From NCBI RefSeq assembly GCF_023094165.1, contig NZ_JALMDK010000002.1:385541-449540 (forward strand): a stretch of DNA of 64,000 nucleotides, read 5' to 3'. This document shows, one piece after another, positions 8,801 through 16,450 of the stretch (its first letter is position 1; every line of letters begins with the position of its first letter). This DNA comes from Crossiella sp. S99.2. GTDB lineage: Bacteria; Actinomycetota; Actinomycetes; Mycobacteriales; Pseudonocardiaceae. Below the pieces are notes generated by a model. That model was not told the origin of the DNA, searched no databases, and saw nothing but the letters and a program-made list of their open reading frames with translations. A program made the position numbers and the translations under genes.

Positions 8801-8990
8801 ATTGGCGTGCTCCGCACGCTGGATTTTTCGCTTCTAAGTCGCCTCGTCGTGGCCTCGCCGCACGCGAAGCAAGCTTCGGATGCGTCGAGACCACGACAAG
8901 GCAACGCGAAAAATCGGTACCCCGCCGCTGGTTAAGGGCTCGCCGTGTCGCTGCGCGCCACGCCTGTTTCGCAACAAGTGGGCGCTGGTC
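8801..8990. repeat. Structured intergenic repeat, copy A (~190 bp)
   Basis: This segment matches 49600-49790 at roughly 90% identity by eye, with very few gaps until the last 20 bases. Internal pairing: a small hairpin GCGTGC-tcc-GCACGC (8805-8819); an outer stem GATTTTTCGC (8822-8831) with GCGAAAAATC (8906-8915); a second stem 8841-8852 with 8891-8902 (11 of 12 paired); and an inner hairpin around CGAAG-caag-CTTCG (8865-8878). Differences between copies are paired: T8808-A8816 becomes C-G, and G8852-C8891 becomes T-A in copy B. Both copies lie between the 3' ends of convergent genes. No ORF in it looks real. Its class is unknown: REP-like element, structured 3' UTR or mobile non-coding element. 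Confidence 0.85.
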
Positions 8991-9005
8991 ACCTAGGCGG
9001 TCTGG

Positions 9006-9806
9006 TCAGGGCTTCTCGCAAAGCTCCGCGAGCTGGGGGCGCTTTGGTTCGATGCCGTCTGCGGAGGACTTGCCGGTCAGTCTTCTGCCTAGCCATGGCA
9101 CGAAGTGTTGTTTGGCCCACTTGAGGTCTGCTCGGCGGAGGGTCAGCCAGTCTGGGGGGTCGGTGGCTGGCCAGGGTTCTGACCAGTCTGCGGTTACTGG
9201 GATGCCTAGCTCTACGCAGGCTCGTAGGGCTACTCGTTCGTGGCCCTCGGGGGAGAGGTGTAGGCGGTCGTCGCTCCAGGCTCGGGGGTCTTGGAGGACG
9301 GTCATCGACCACAGGTCCACTACGTGGCAGTTGTGTTTGTCGGCGATGGCGCGTAGGTGGGCGTTGTAGGTGGCTACCTTGCCTCTTACCCGGCGCATTA
9401 TCGGGACTTCTTTGGTGTCGAAGCCGGTGCAGATGACTACGTCTGTGCCGGTGGCTCGGAGGGTGGCGGTGGCCTCTTCGAACTGGGCGGCCAGGGCGTC
9501 TGGGTCGCTGCTGGGGCGCAGGATGTCGTTGCCGCCTGCACAGAACGTGACCAGGTCCGGACTGAGGTCTATCGCGGCGGGCAGTTGTTCGTCGATGATC
9601 TGGCCGAGCAGTTTGCCCCGGATCGCGAGGTTCGCGTAGCGGAGCTGGGGGCGGGCGCGGGCCAGGTGCGCGGCCAAACGGTCTGCCCAGCCACGGAAAC
9701 TGCCGTCGGGCCATGGGTCGTCCATACCCTCGGTGAAGCTGTCGCCCAAGGCGACGTAGGACCCCCAGAGGCGCGGTGCGGCCTCCCCTTCTCGCGGCGT
9801 GTGCAT
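9006..9806 (-). CDS. SGNH/GDSL-family hydrolase (esterase or lipase type)
   Basis: A 266-residue protein without signal peptide, hence cytoplasmic. All conserved SGNH blocks can be seen: block I ALGDSFTEG with nucleophile Ser23, the block II glycine in RGKLLGQ (Gly64), block III GGND (91-94), and block V DRLH with Asp180 and His183. The fold hydrolyses esters or removes acyl groups; the substrate is unknown. The order of blocks and the length are normal for actinobacterial SGNH proteins. Its stop lies 16 bp from repeat copy A, and its 5' end faces an operator-like palindrome cluster shared with the secreted protein on the other strand. Confidence 0.88.
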   Translation of the reverse strand: MHTPREGEAAPRLWGSYVALGDSFTEGMDDPWPDGSFRGWADRLAAHLARARPQLRYANLAIRGKLLGQIIDEQLPAAIDLSPDLVTFCAGGNDILRPSSDPDALAAQFEEATATLRATGTDVVICTGFDTKEVPIMRRVRGKVATYNAHLRAIADKHNCHVVDLWSMTVLQDPRAWSDDRLHLSPEGHERVALRACVELGIPVTADWSEPWPATDPPDWLTLRRADLKWAKQHFVPWLGRRLTGKSSADGIEPKRPQLAELCEKP

Positions 9807-9837
9807 CCTGGCAGCATGACAAGCCGAAGCCGACCTA

Positions 9838-9879
9838 CGCTACCGTCAGTTACGGTAGCGTCAGTTACCGATCGGTAAC
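9838..9879. promoter_or_regulatory. Operator-like cluster of palindromes in a divergent promoter
   Basis: A perfect 9-bp inverted repeat, CGCTACCGT-cagtt-ACGGTAGCG (9838-9860), is followed by the perfect 16-bp palindrome GTTACCGATCGGTAAC (9864-9879). The element CGTCAGTTAC occurs twice, 15 bp apart. The second palindrome looks like a TetR-family operator. The cluster lies between the divergent SGNH hydrolase and secreted-protein genes, 30-70 bp from their starts. No tetR gene is in the window, so the regulator would act in trans. Confidence 0.5.
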
Positions 9880-9912
9880 ATACCCGGTTTTGTGGGTGGT
9901 CGGGCTGAAGGG

Positions 9913-10842
9913 ATGAACCTGGCGGGGCGGGGTCTGGTGAGACTTCGGCGCATGCGTCAGGTTGTGGTTGGGGCGTTGGCGGTTCTTGGGGTGCTCACGG
10001 CGGTTCCGGCCGCGCAGGCGGCGCCGGGCGATCCGTGGCAGCGGGTCGGGGCGGACATTCTGTCCGGGGTCAGTGGGGCGGTGGTCGTTGACCGCGAGGA
10101 CGGCCGGATTGACTCGTTGATCGTGCGGGACAACAAGAAACCGGGGCAGAACCGGATCGCCAGGGTGCGGCAGAGCGCGGGCAAGACGCCCAAGGTGGAG
10201 CCGCTGGAGTGGCGGGGCGAACTGCCCGTTGACCTGGAATCGATCGAACCCGTGCCGGGTCGGCGTGGCGAGTTCCTGGTGCTGGGTAGTGCGGGCAAGG
10301 GCTTTCAGATCCGGGTCAGCGGCGGTGAAGCCGTTGTGCTGCGGACTTTCCAGGTGCCCACGGGGCTGGCCGGGGATGACTACGAGAGCTTCCAGCTGGC
10401 CTCGGTTGGTGGGCGGACCGTTGCGCTGTGGGCTGATCGTGGGCAGGACAGCCGGCCCGGCACGCTGTACGCGGCCGAGTTCGATCTGGACAAGCTGACC
10501 TTCGGGCCCAAGCGCAGTGCCGAGATCCGGGTGCCCTACCCGAAGGCGAAGGTGCGGCACGTGTCCGACCTGGTGGTCCTGGCCAACGGGGAGCTGCTCA
10601 TCTCCTCGGCGTCCGACCCGGGGGACGACGGGCCGTTCGACTCCGCGTTGTACTCGGCGGGGCGGGTTTCCGTTGGGGACAACGGGGTCCGGCTGGAGGT
10701 GGCCAAGCAGCCTCGGGGGCTGGGCGCCTATGCGGGGCACAAGATCGAGGCGGTGACCTGTGTGAGTAGCTCGTGCGCCGAGCTGTTGCTGGGCACCGAC
10801 GATGAGAACGCCGGCGGCTACCTCAGGGTTGTCCGGCGTTGA
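9913..10842 (+). CDS. Secreted protein of unknown function
   Basis: About 309 residues from ATG 9913. The N-terminus is arginine-rich, then a hydrophobic stretch (VVVGALAVLGVLTAVPA) ends in an AQA-A signal-peptidase site, so the protein is exported. The mature part is repetitive beta-type sequence with several Asp/Gly turns and one Cys pair near the C-terminus (CVSSSC). It suggests a propeller-like or esterase-like extracellular domain, but no family was recognised. The start is uncertain: GTG 9892 opens the frame, ATG 9913 has a badly spaced AAGGG, and ATG 9952 has a GGTGAG ten bases upstream and also leaves a full signal peptide. It is divergent from the SGNH hydrolase and shares its operator region. 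Confidence 0.7.
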   Translation: MNLAGRGLVRLRRMRQVVVGALAVLGVLTAVPAAQAAPGDPWQRVGADILSGVSGAVVVDREDGRIDSLIVRDNKKPGQNRIARVRQSAGKTPKVEPLEWRGELPVDLESIEPVPGRRGEFLVLGSAGKGFQIRVSGGEAVVLRTFQVPTGLAGDDYESFQLASVGGRTVALWADRGQDSRPGTLYAAEFDLDKLTFGPKRSAEIRVPYPKAKVRHVSDLVVLANGELLISSASDPGDDGPFDSALYSAGRVSVGDNGVRLEVAKQPRGLGAYAGHKIEAVTCVSSSCAELLLGTDDENAGGYLRVVRR

Positions 10843-10848
10843 TGGGAA

Positions 10849-10886
10849 CCGGGTGGTCCCGGCCAGGGCAGGACGGGACCACCCGG
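10849..10886. terminator. Bidirectional hairpin terminator
   Basis: A perfect 13-bp stem, CCGGGTGGTCCCG (10849-10861) with CGGGACCACCCGG (10874-10886), lies in the 46-bp gap between two convergent genes. There is no T-run on either side, as is common for GC-rich actinobacterial terminators. Confidence 0.65.
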
Positions 10887-10888
10887 GG

Positions 10889-11944
10889 TCACACGGCGGC
10901 CGGTTCCCCGGCGTCGCCGTCGGCGATTGGAGCGCTCTCATCCGTGGCTGGGGCCAAAAAGGACTCGCGTAAGCGGATTTCCGCGGCACGGTCGGCGCCC
11001 AGCGCGTCCAGGCCGGCCAGTGCCGCGCCGACCACTGGGATCACCTCGACCACGCTGACCGTGGCCAGCGGGGCCACCGCCTTGCAGCGGCGGGCCACCT
11101 CGTCGATCACGGTGGCGCCCACGCCGGTGAGCACCCCGCCGCCGAGCACCACGTCCACCGGTTCCCCGGTCAGGCCAAGGCTTTGCAGGCTCACCGTGGC
11201 CAGCAGGCTGACCTCCTCGGCGAGGCGGTCCACCACCTCGGCGGCCACCGCGTCACCGGCGGCGGCCACCCGGAACAGCAGCGGGCACAGCTCGTGCAGC
11301 ACGTCCTCGGAGAGTTCGCCGAAGTGCAGCCGCTCGATCAGCTCCAGCATGCTGCCGACCGCGAAGTGCTGTAGCACCGCGGGCAGCAGTTCAGTCGGCT
11401 TGCCCCGGCCGTCCTCGGCCCGGACCGCCAGCCACAACGCCTCGCTGCCCAGGTGCGCGCCGCCGCCCCAGTCGCCGGAGATGCGGCCCAGCGCCGGGAA
11501 GCGGTGCACCCGGCCGTCCGGGGCCACCCCGACGCCGTTGATGCCAGCGCCGCAGACCACCGCCACGCCCGCGCCGGTGGGGCTGCCCGCGCGCAGCAGC
11601 GCGAAGGTGTCGTTGGCCACCATGGTGGTGGCCGACCAGCCCCGTGCGGTGATCGCCTCCTGCAGGAACTGCTCTTCCTTGGGCAGGTCGGCGCCTGCCA
11701 GGTAGGCCGAGGTGTGCGCGGCGAAGGGCGCCTCACCGCGGTAGCCCGCCTGCCGGGCGGCCTCCACGATCAGCCGCTCGAAGGTGTCCAGACCGCGTTG
11801 CATGCCCACGGTCTGCGGCGGTGAGCCCGGCCCGCGGACCCGGGACAGCACCTGGCCGTCCCGGGTCACCAGCATCACGTCGGTCTTGCTGTTGCCACCG
11901 TCGATGGCCAGGACGAGATCACTGATCTCGGGTCTGTCGCTCAT
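10889..11944 (-). CDS. BadF/BadG-family sugar kinase (N-acetylglucosamine kinase-like)
   Basis: About 351 residues from ATG 11944. It has the ASKHA phosphate loop LAIDGGNSKTDVML at the N-terminus, a CGAGINGVGV nucleotide-binding segment, the ISGDWGGGAHLG motif typical of GlcNAc-kinase-like BadF proteins, and VLGGGVLTG near the C-terminus. Members phosphorylate aminosugars or hexoses on import. The start is fixed by an ATGA overlap with the upstream GH4 gene. The longer open frame to 12016 is not needed. It is the last gene of an operon with ROK regulator, binding protein, two permeases and GH4 enzyme. This fits a pathway in which an imported disaccharide is phosphorylated here and then cleaved by the GH4 enzyme, or cleaved first and the product phosphorylated. 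Confidence 0.82.
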   Translation of the reverse strand: MSDRPEISDLVLAIDGGNSKTDVMLVTRDGQVLSRVRGPGSPPQTVGMQRGLDTFERLIVEAARQAGYRGEAPFAAHTSAYLAGADLPKEEQFLQEAITARGWSATTMVANDTFALLRAGSPTGAGVAVVCGAGINGVGVAPDGRVHRFPALGRISGDWGGGAHLGSEALWLAVRAEDGRGKPTELLPAVLQHFAVGSMLELIERLHFGELSEDVLHELCPLLFRVAAAGDAVAAEVVDRLAEEVSLLATVSLQSLGLTGEPVDVVLGGGVLTGVGATVIDEVARRCKAVAPLATVSVVEVIPVVGAALAGLDALGADRAAEIRLRESFLAPATDESAPIADGDAGEPAAV

Positions 11945-13206
11945 GCCTTCGCCCACGGCAGCAGGTCGGCGTTCTCCGCGACGAGCTGGTCGGCCAGCTT
12001 CTCCGCGATGCTCCACTGCCCGATCAGCGGGTGCGCCAGCAGCGCGTTGGCCACCCGGTCCCGGCCACCGTGCAGCGCGGCCTCCAGGGCCAGGTACTCG
12101 TAGCCGGTGACGTGGCTGATCAGGCCGGCGAAGGCCGGTTCCACCGGGGCCACCGGCAGCGGGACCGCCCCGTTGGTGTCCACAATGGACGGAACCTCGA
12201 TCACCGCGTCGTCGGGCAGGAACGGCAGTGTGCCGTTGTTCTGCACGTTGACCACGTGCTCCGCGCCCTGCTCGCCGCCGGTGAGGGCGTGCACGAGCTG
12301 GACGGCGGCCTCGGAGTAGTAGGCGCCGCCGCGCTGGGAGAGCGCCTCGGGCTTGGTGACCACGGCCGGATCGGCGTAGACACCCATGAGTTCCTTCTCC
12401 ACCAGGCTCACCACCTCCGCCCGCGGCGGTTCGGTGCGCTGGGTCGCCACCACCTCGTCGTGGCTGTAGAAGTACTTCAGGTAGTACGAGGGCACCACGC
12501 CCAGCCTGCGCATCAGCTCGGCCGGCAGCCCGATGTGCCCGGCCAGGTCATCGCCGAACTCCGAGAGCAGCCGGGGCAGCACGTCCACGCCGTCCACCAG
12601 CACCTCGCGTTCCCAGGTCAGGTGGTTGAGGCCGACGTGGCCCAGCCGCACCTGCTCCGGGGCCGCGCCGAGCAGCTTGCCGACGTAGCGCTGGAAGCCG
12701 ATGGCCACGTTGCACAGGCCCACCGCCCGGAAACCGGCCTGCACCAGTGCTCTGGTGACGATGCCGACCGGGTTGGTGAAGTTGACGATCCAGGTGTCCG
12801 GACCGGTCACCTTCCGCACCCGCTCGGCGATGTCGAGCACCACCGGCACCGTGCGCAACGCCTTGGCCAGCCCACCGGCGCCGGTGGTCTCCTGACCGAC
12901 GCAGCCGCATTCCAGCGGGAAGGTCTCATCCGAGCGGCGGGCTTCCTGCCCGCCGACGCGCAGCTGCAGCAGCACCGCCGCCGCGCCCTCGGCCCCGGAC
13001 TCCAGGTCCGTGGTGGTGCGGACCCGGGCCGGGTGACCCGCGTGGTCGAGCAACCGCTGGCTGAACTCGCCGATGACCGAGAGCCGGTGCTCGTCCGGGT
13101 CGACCAGCACGATCTCGTCCACCGCCAGGCTCGTTCTGCGCCCGGCGATGCCGTCGATCAGCTCAGGGGTGTAGGTGGAGCCGCCTCCGACGACGGTGAG
13201 CTTCAT
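11941..13206 (-). CDS. Glycoside hydrolase family 4 enzyme (6-phospho-beta-glucosidase type)
   Basis: 421 residues. The N-terminus is the NAD-binding loop KLTVVGGGSTYTPELI of GH4. Other family signatures are QETTGAGGL (105-113), NFTNPVGIVT, the metal-binding Cys165 in GLCNVAIG and His195 in HVGLNH. GH4 enzymes need NAD and Mn and cleave by oxidation at C3, elimination and re-addition of water. The Cys-Asn pair and overall motifs point to the 6-phospho-beta-glucosidase branch, but the exact sugar is not provable. It overlaps the kinase gene by ATGA and follows the permease gene by two bases, so it is part of the sugar-uptake operon. Confidence 0.88.
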   Translation of the reverse strand: MKLTVVGGGSTYTPELIDGIAGRRTSLAVDEIVLVDPDEHRLSVIGEFSQRLLDHAGHPARVRTTTDLESGAEGAAAVLLQLRVGGQEARRSDETFPLECGCVGQETTGAGGLAKALRTVPVVLDIAERVRKVTGPDTWIVNFTNPVGIVTRALVQAGFRAVGLCNVAIGFQRYVGKLLGAAPEQVRLGHVGLNHLTWEREVLVDGVDVLPRLLSEFGDDLAGHIGLPAELMRRLGVVPSYYLKYFYSHDEVVATQRTEPPRAEVVSLVEKELMGVYADPAVVTKPEALSQRGGAYYSEAAVQLVHALTGGEQGAEHVVNVQNNGTLPFLPDDAVIEVPSIVDTNGAVPLPVAPVEPAFAGLISHVTGYEYLALEAALHGGRDRVANALLAHPLIGQWSIAEKLADQLVAENADLLPWAKA

Positions 13207-13208
13207 CG

Positions 13209-14105
13209 TTAACCCTTAACTCCGGTGAAGGTGATCCCTCGGACGAAGGACTTCTGCGCGAACAGGAACAACACGATGGCCGGGATCATGATCATCGCGG
13301 TGGCGGCCATCATCAGGTTCCACTCCACGGCGTGCTGGCCCCGGAACGAGGCGAGCGAGAGGGACAACGGCCAGTTGTCCTTGTTCTCGCCGGTGTAGAT
13401 CAGCGGGCCGAAGAAGTCGTTCCAGGTGTAGAGGAAGCAGAACAGCCCGGTGGCCGCGATGCCCGGCCGGGACATGGGGATGAGCACCCGCCACACCGCG
13501 GTGAACTCGTTGCAGCCGTCGATCTTGGCCGCGTCGATGTAGTCCTGCGGGATGGTCAGGAAGAACTGGCGCAGCAGGAACACGCTGAAGGCGTCGAAGA
13601 GGAAGTACGGCACGATCAGCGGCCACAGCGTGCCGGTCAGCCCGGCCTTGACCCACATGTCGTACAGCGGCACCGCCACCACCTGCGGCGGCAGCATCAT
13701 CGCGGCGACCACCAGCAGGAAGACCGCGTTGCGGCCCTTCCACTTCAGCCGGGCCAGCGCGTAGGCGGCCGGGATCGCCGAGATCAGCATGCCCGCGGTG
13801 GCCAGCAGCGAGTACATCAGGCTGTTGACCGTGTACTGCAGCAGCGGCACCTTGTCGAAGACCCGGAAGAAGTTCTCGAAATGCCAGGACTCCGGCCACA
13901 GGCTGGAGGACAGCGCCTGGCTGTCCGACATCACCGCGGTCAGGAAGACGAACAGGATCGGCATCGAGAAGGCCAGCGCCAGCGCCAATCCGATGCTGTG
14001 CGTGGCGATCCAGTACAGCGTTTTCTGCCAGGACCCGGTGGGGTTCTTCTTGACTGGCCTGCGTCCCCGGCGTGGCGCGGGCCGCGTGGCGGTCGCGGTG
14101 GTCAT
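13209..14105 (-). CDS. Carbohydrate ABC transporter permease, MalG type
   Basis: 298 residues with six predicted membrane helices. It carries the inner-membrane EAA-type loop DYIDAAKIDGCNEFTAVWRV, which docks on the ATPase. It belongs to the CUT1 family (MalG branch). Start ATG 14105 overlaps the stop of the MalF-type permease (ATGA). The open frame to 14888 is antisense extension and not real. There is no ATPase gene in the operon; a shared MsiK-type ATPase elsewhere in the genome is the usual arrangement. Confidence 0.92.
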   Translation of the reverse strand: MTTATATRPAPRRGRRPVKKNPTGSWQKTLYWIATHSIGLALALAFSMPILFVFLTAVMSDSQALSSSLWPESWHFENFFRVFDKVPLLQYTVNSLMYSLLATAGMLISAIPAAYALARLKWKGRNAVFLLVVAAMMLPPQVVAVPLYDMWVKAGLTGTLWPLIVPYFLFDAFSVFLLRQFFLTIPQDYIDAAKIDGCNEFTAVWRVLIPMSRPGIAATGLFCFLYTWNDFFGPLIYTGENKDNWPLSLSLASFRGQHAVEWNLMMAATAMIMIPAIVLFLFAQKSFVRGITFTGVKG

Positions 14106-15088
14106 GAGCCCTCCTCGACGTGCGAGGCTCGACGCATCTGCCGCACCAGCAGTGCGGTGAAGATGAAGGAGACGATGAACAACAGGACCGCCATGGCCGC
14201 CGCGTAACCCATGTTGAAGTAGCGGAAGCCCTGGACGTAGAGCCAGACCGGGAAGGTCAGGGTGGAGTTCTGCGGGAAGCCGATGTCCTTGGCGTTGCCC
14301 GCGACCTCGGCCGAACCGGAGGCCACCGAACCGGCCACCACGGCCTGGGTGAAGAACTGCAGCGCGAAGATCACCGAGTTGACGATGCTGAACATCAGCA
14401 CCGGCGAGATCGTCGGCAGCGTGATGTGGATGAACTTGCGCACCGGCCCGGCGCCGTCGATCTCGGCCGCCTCGTACTGCTCCTGCGGCACGTCCAGCAG
14501 TGCGGCCAGCAGGATGATCATCAGCTCGCCGGAGCCCCACAGGGCCAGGATGGTCAGCGCGGGCTTGGCCATCTCCGGGTCGGAGAACCACAGTCCGCCG
14601 TCGATGCCCAGGAACCGCAGGAACTTGTTGACCGGCCCGAATTCCGGGTTGAACAGGAAGGCGAAGGTGATCGTGGCCGCCACCGGCGGGGCCAGCGAGG
14701 GCAGGTAGCAGAGCGTCCGGACCAGGCCGACCCCGCTCTTGAGCCGCGAGATCACCATGGCCACGCCGAGGGCGAACAACACCCGGCAGGTGGTCAGCAC
14801 GACCACCAGCCACGCCGTGTTGTACATCGCGGTGAGCACCAGCGGCTCGCTGGTGAACATCCGGATGTAGTTGCCGAAGCCCAGCCACTCCGGTGCGTTG
14901 ATCAGGTCGTAGCTGGTGAAGGAGAAGTAGATGGTGGCGATCAGCGGGTAGCCGAAGAACACCGCGAACCCGATGATCGCCGGGGCCATGAAGCCCAGGA
15001 CGGTCAGGAAGTTCCGGCGCCGCCGCGCGACCCGCCCCTGGCTGGGGGCAGGTCGCGCGGCGCTCGCGCGCTCAAGCGTGGCGGTCAT
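14102..15088 (-). CDS. Sugar ABC transporter permease, MalF type
   Basis: 328 residues with six to seven membrane helices after a basic N-terminal tail (RVARRRRNF). The cytoplasmic loop QYEAAEIDGAGPVRKFIHIT is the EAA motif of CUT1 permeases. It sits four bases downstream of the binding-protein gene and overlaps the second permease by ATGA. It forms the membrane channel with the MalG-type partner. Confidence 0.92.
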   Translation of the reverse strand: MTATLERASAARPAPSQGRVARRRRNFLTVLGFMAPAIIGFAVFFGYPLIATIYFSFTSYDLINAPEWLGFGNYIRMFTSEPLVLTAMYNTAWLVVVLTTCRVLFALGVAMVISRLKSGVGLVRTLCYLPSLAPPVAATITFAFLFNPEFGPVNKFLRFLGIDGGLWFSDPEMAKPALTILALWGSGELMIILLAALLDVPQEQYEAAEIDGAGPVRKFIHITLPTISPVLMFSIVNSVIFALQFFTQAVVAGSVASGSAEVAGNAKDIGFPQNSTLTFPVWLYVQGFRYFNMGYAAAMAVLLFIVSFIFTALLVRQMRRASHVEEGS

Positions 15089-15092
15089 GGAA

Positions 15093-16433
15093 CTACTTAC
15101 CGGCCTTCTGCGCCAGGGCGTCGTCCACCTGGGCGTCGACCTTCTTCAGCTCACCGGGCAGATCGGTGACCTTGCCGGCCTGCCACTTCTCCGCGAAGTC
15201 GTTGACCGCCTTGAGGTGCGCGTCGCCGATCGGGGTGGCCGGGTTGGACCACAGCTTGCCGGAGCCGAAGATGTCGATGAAGGTCTTGAACTGCGGGGTC
15301 ATCTCCAGCTTCGGGTCCTTCATGGATGCCTCGGTGGTGGGGATGTTCTTGATCGCGTTGGACAGCTGCACCAGGGTGTCGGTGTCCAGCGACATCTGCT
15401 TGACCAGCTCCCAGGAGGCGCCCGGGTTCTTCACGCCCTTGGGGATGCCGATGATGGTGCCGGTGGCGAACCCGCCGCCGTACAGCTCCGGCTTGCTCGG
15501 CGAGACCGGCGCGGGCGCGGTGCCGTAGCTGATCTCCTTGGCCTCGTTGGCCAGGAACGCGGTGCGGTACTCACCGTCGATCATCATGGCCAGCTTGCCC
15601 TTCTGGAAGGCGTGGTCGGCCGAGTACTCCTGGCCGAGCCCTGCCCGGAACTTCTCGATCTTGTCGTAGCCGTAGAAGTCGACCAGCTTCTTCTGGAACT
15701 CGAACAGTTCCTTCCACTCCGGGCTGCTGGCCAGGTTGGACTTGCCGTCCGTGCCCAGGTAGCGGGCGCCGAACATCGGCGTCCAGTTCTGCGCCTGGTT
15801 GCGGTAGTGCGGGATCAGCGGCATGAAGCCGGCGACCTTGATCGAGCCGTCCGGGTTGAACTCGGTCAGCTTCTTGGTCGCTTCCAGCAGCGCGTCGGTG
15901 GTCTTGGGCGGCTCGGTGATGCCCGCCTTGGCGAACATGTCCTTGTTGAAGTAGAAGCCGTAGATGTCGGTGAGCATCGGCATCGAGCACCGGTTGCCCT
16001 TGTACTCGGTGTAGTCCCGGACGGCCTTCGGGATGACGTTGAGGTCGGCCTTGTCCCGGTCGATGTAGGGCTGCAGGTTCTGGAAGCTGCCCGAGGAGCA
16101 GAACTGGCCCAGGTTGTCGGTGAAGAAGGAGATCGCCACGTCCGGCGGGTTGCCGCCGCGGATCGCGCCGGTGATCTTCTCGTCGTCCTGGGTGCCCTCG
16201 TGCTTGACCTCGAAGTTGGGGAACCGGGTCTTGATCCGGTTCAGCGCCTCGGTGACCGCCTTGTACTCGCGGCCCTCGAAGTTGCTGTAGACGGTGAGCG
16301 AGAGCTTGTCGTCCTTGCCGGGCGCCGCGCCGGGCGCGCCCTGGGTGCCGCCTCCGCCGGAACAGGCCGAGACGAGCAGCGCGGCTGCCGCGGCCGTGGC
16401 GCTGAGCAGGACCGCGCGAGAGGTCTTGCGCAT
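15093..16433 (-). CDS. Extracellular solute-binding lipoprotein of a sugar ABC transporter
   Basis: About 446 residues. Signal peptide MRKTSRAVLLSATAAAAALL runs into lipobox LVSAC, followed by a Gly-rich linker, so it is a membrane-anchored lipoprotein. The mature part is a family 1 (MalE-like) binding protein (ELKKVDAQVDDAL at the C-terminus). Start ATG 16433 has AGGAG eight bases upstream. The reading frame stays open much further upstream, but only antisense to the ROK gene. The sugar is unknown; the GH4 enzyme suggests a beta-glucoside or chito-oligosaccharide-type ligand. Confidence 0.9.
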   Translation of the reverse strand: MRKTSRAVLLSATAAAAALLVSACSGGGGTQGAPGAAPGKDDKLSLTVYSNFEGREYKAVTEALNRIKTRFPNFEVKHEGTQDDEKITGAIRGGNPPDVAISFFTDNLGQFCSSGSFQNLQPYIDRDKADLNVIPKAVRDYTEYKGNRCSMPMLTDIYGFYFNKDMFAKAGITEPPKTTDALLEATKKLTEFNPDGSIKVAGFMPLIPHYRNQAQNWTPMFGARYLGTDGKSNLASSPEWKELFEFQKKLVDFYGYDKIEKFRAGLGQEYSADHAFQKGKLAMMIDGEYRTAFLANEAKEISYGTAPAPVSPSKPELYGGGFATGTIIGIPKGVKNPGASWELVKQMSLDTDTLVQLSNAIKNIPTTEASMKDPKLEMTPQFKTFIDIFGSGKLWSNPATPIGDAHLKAVNDFAEKWQAGKVTDLPGELKKVDAQVDDALAQKAGK

Positions 16434-16450
16434 GCGAACTCCTGGATTTT

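Noticed and set aside
8543..8935. 130-codon frame in the gap after the AfsR-like pair
   Set aside because: It runs through the inverted repeat, the terminator and half of repeat A, has no ribosome-binding site and an odd composition. Repeat and terminator explain the stretch better.
8794..9369. 191-codon frame on the + strand through repeat A into the SGNH gene
   Set aside because: Antisense to a gene with complete SGNH motifs; the frame is an artefact of the repeat's composition.
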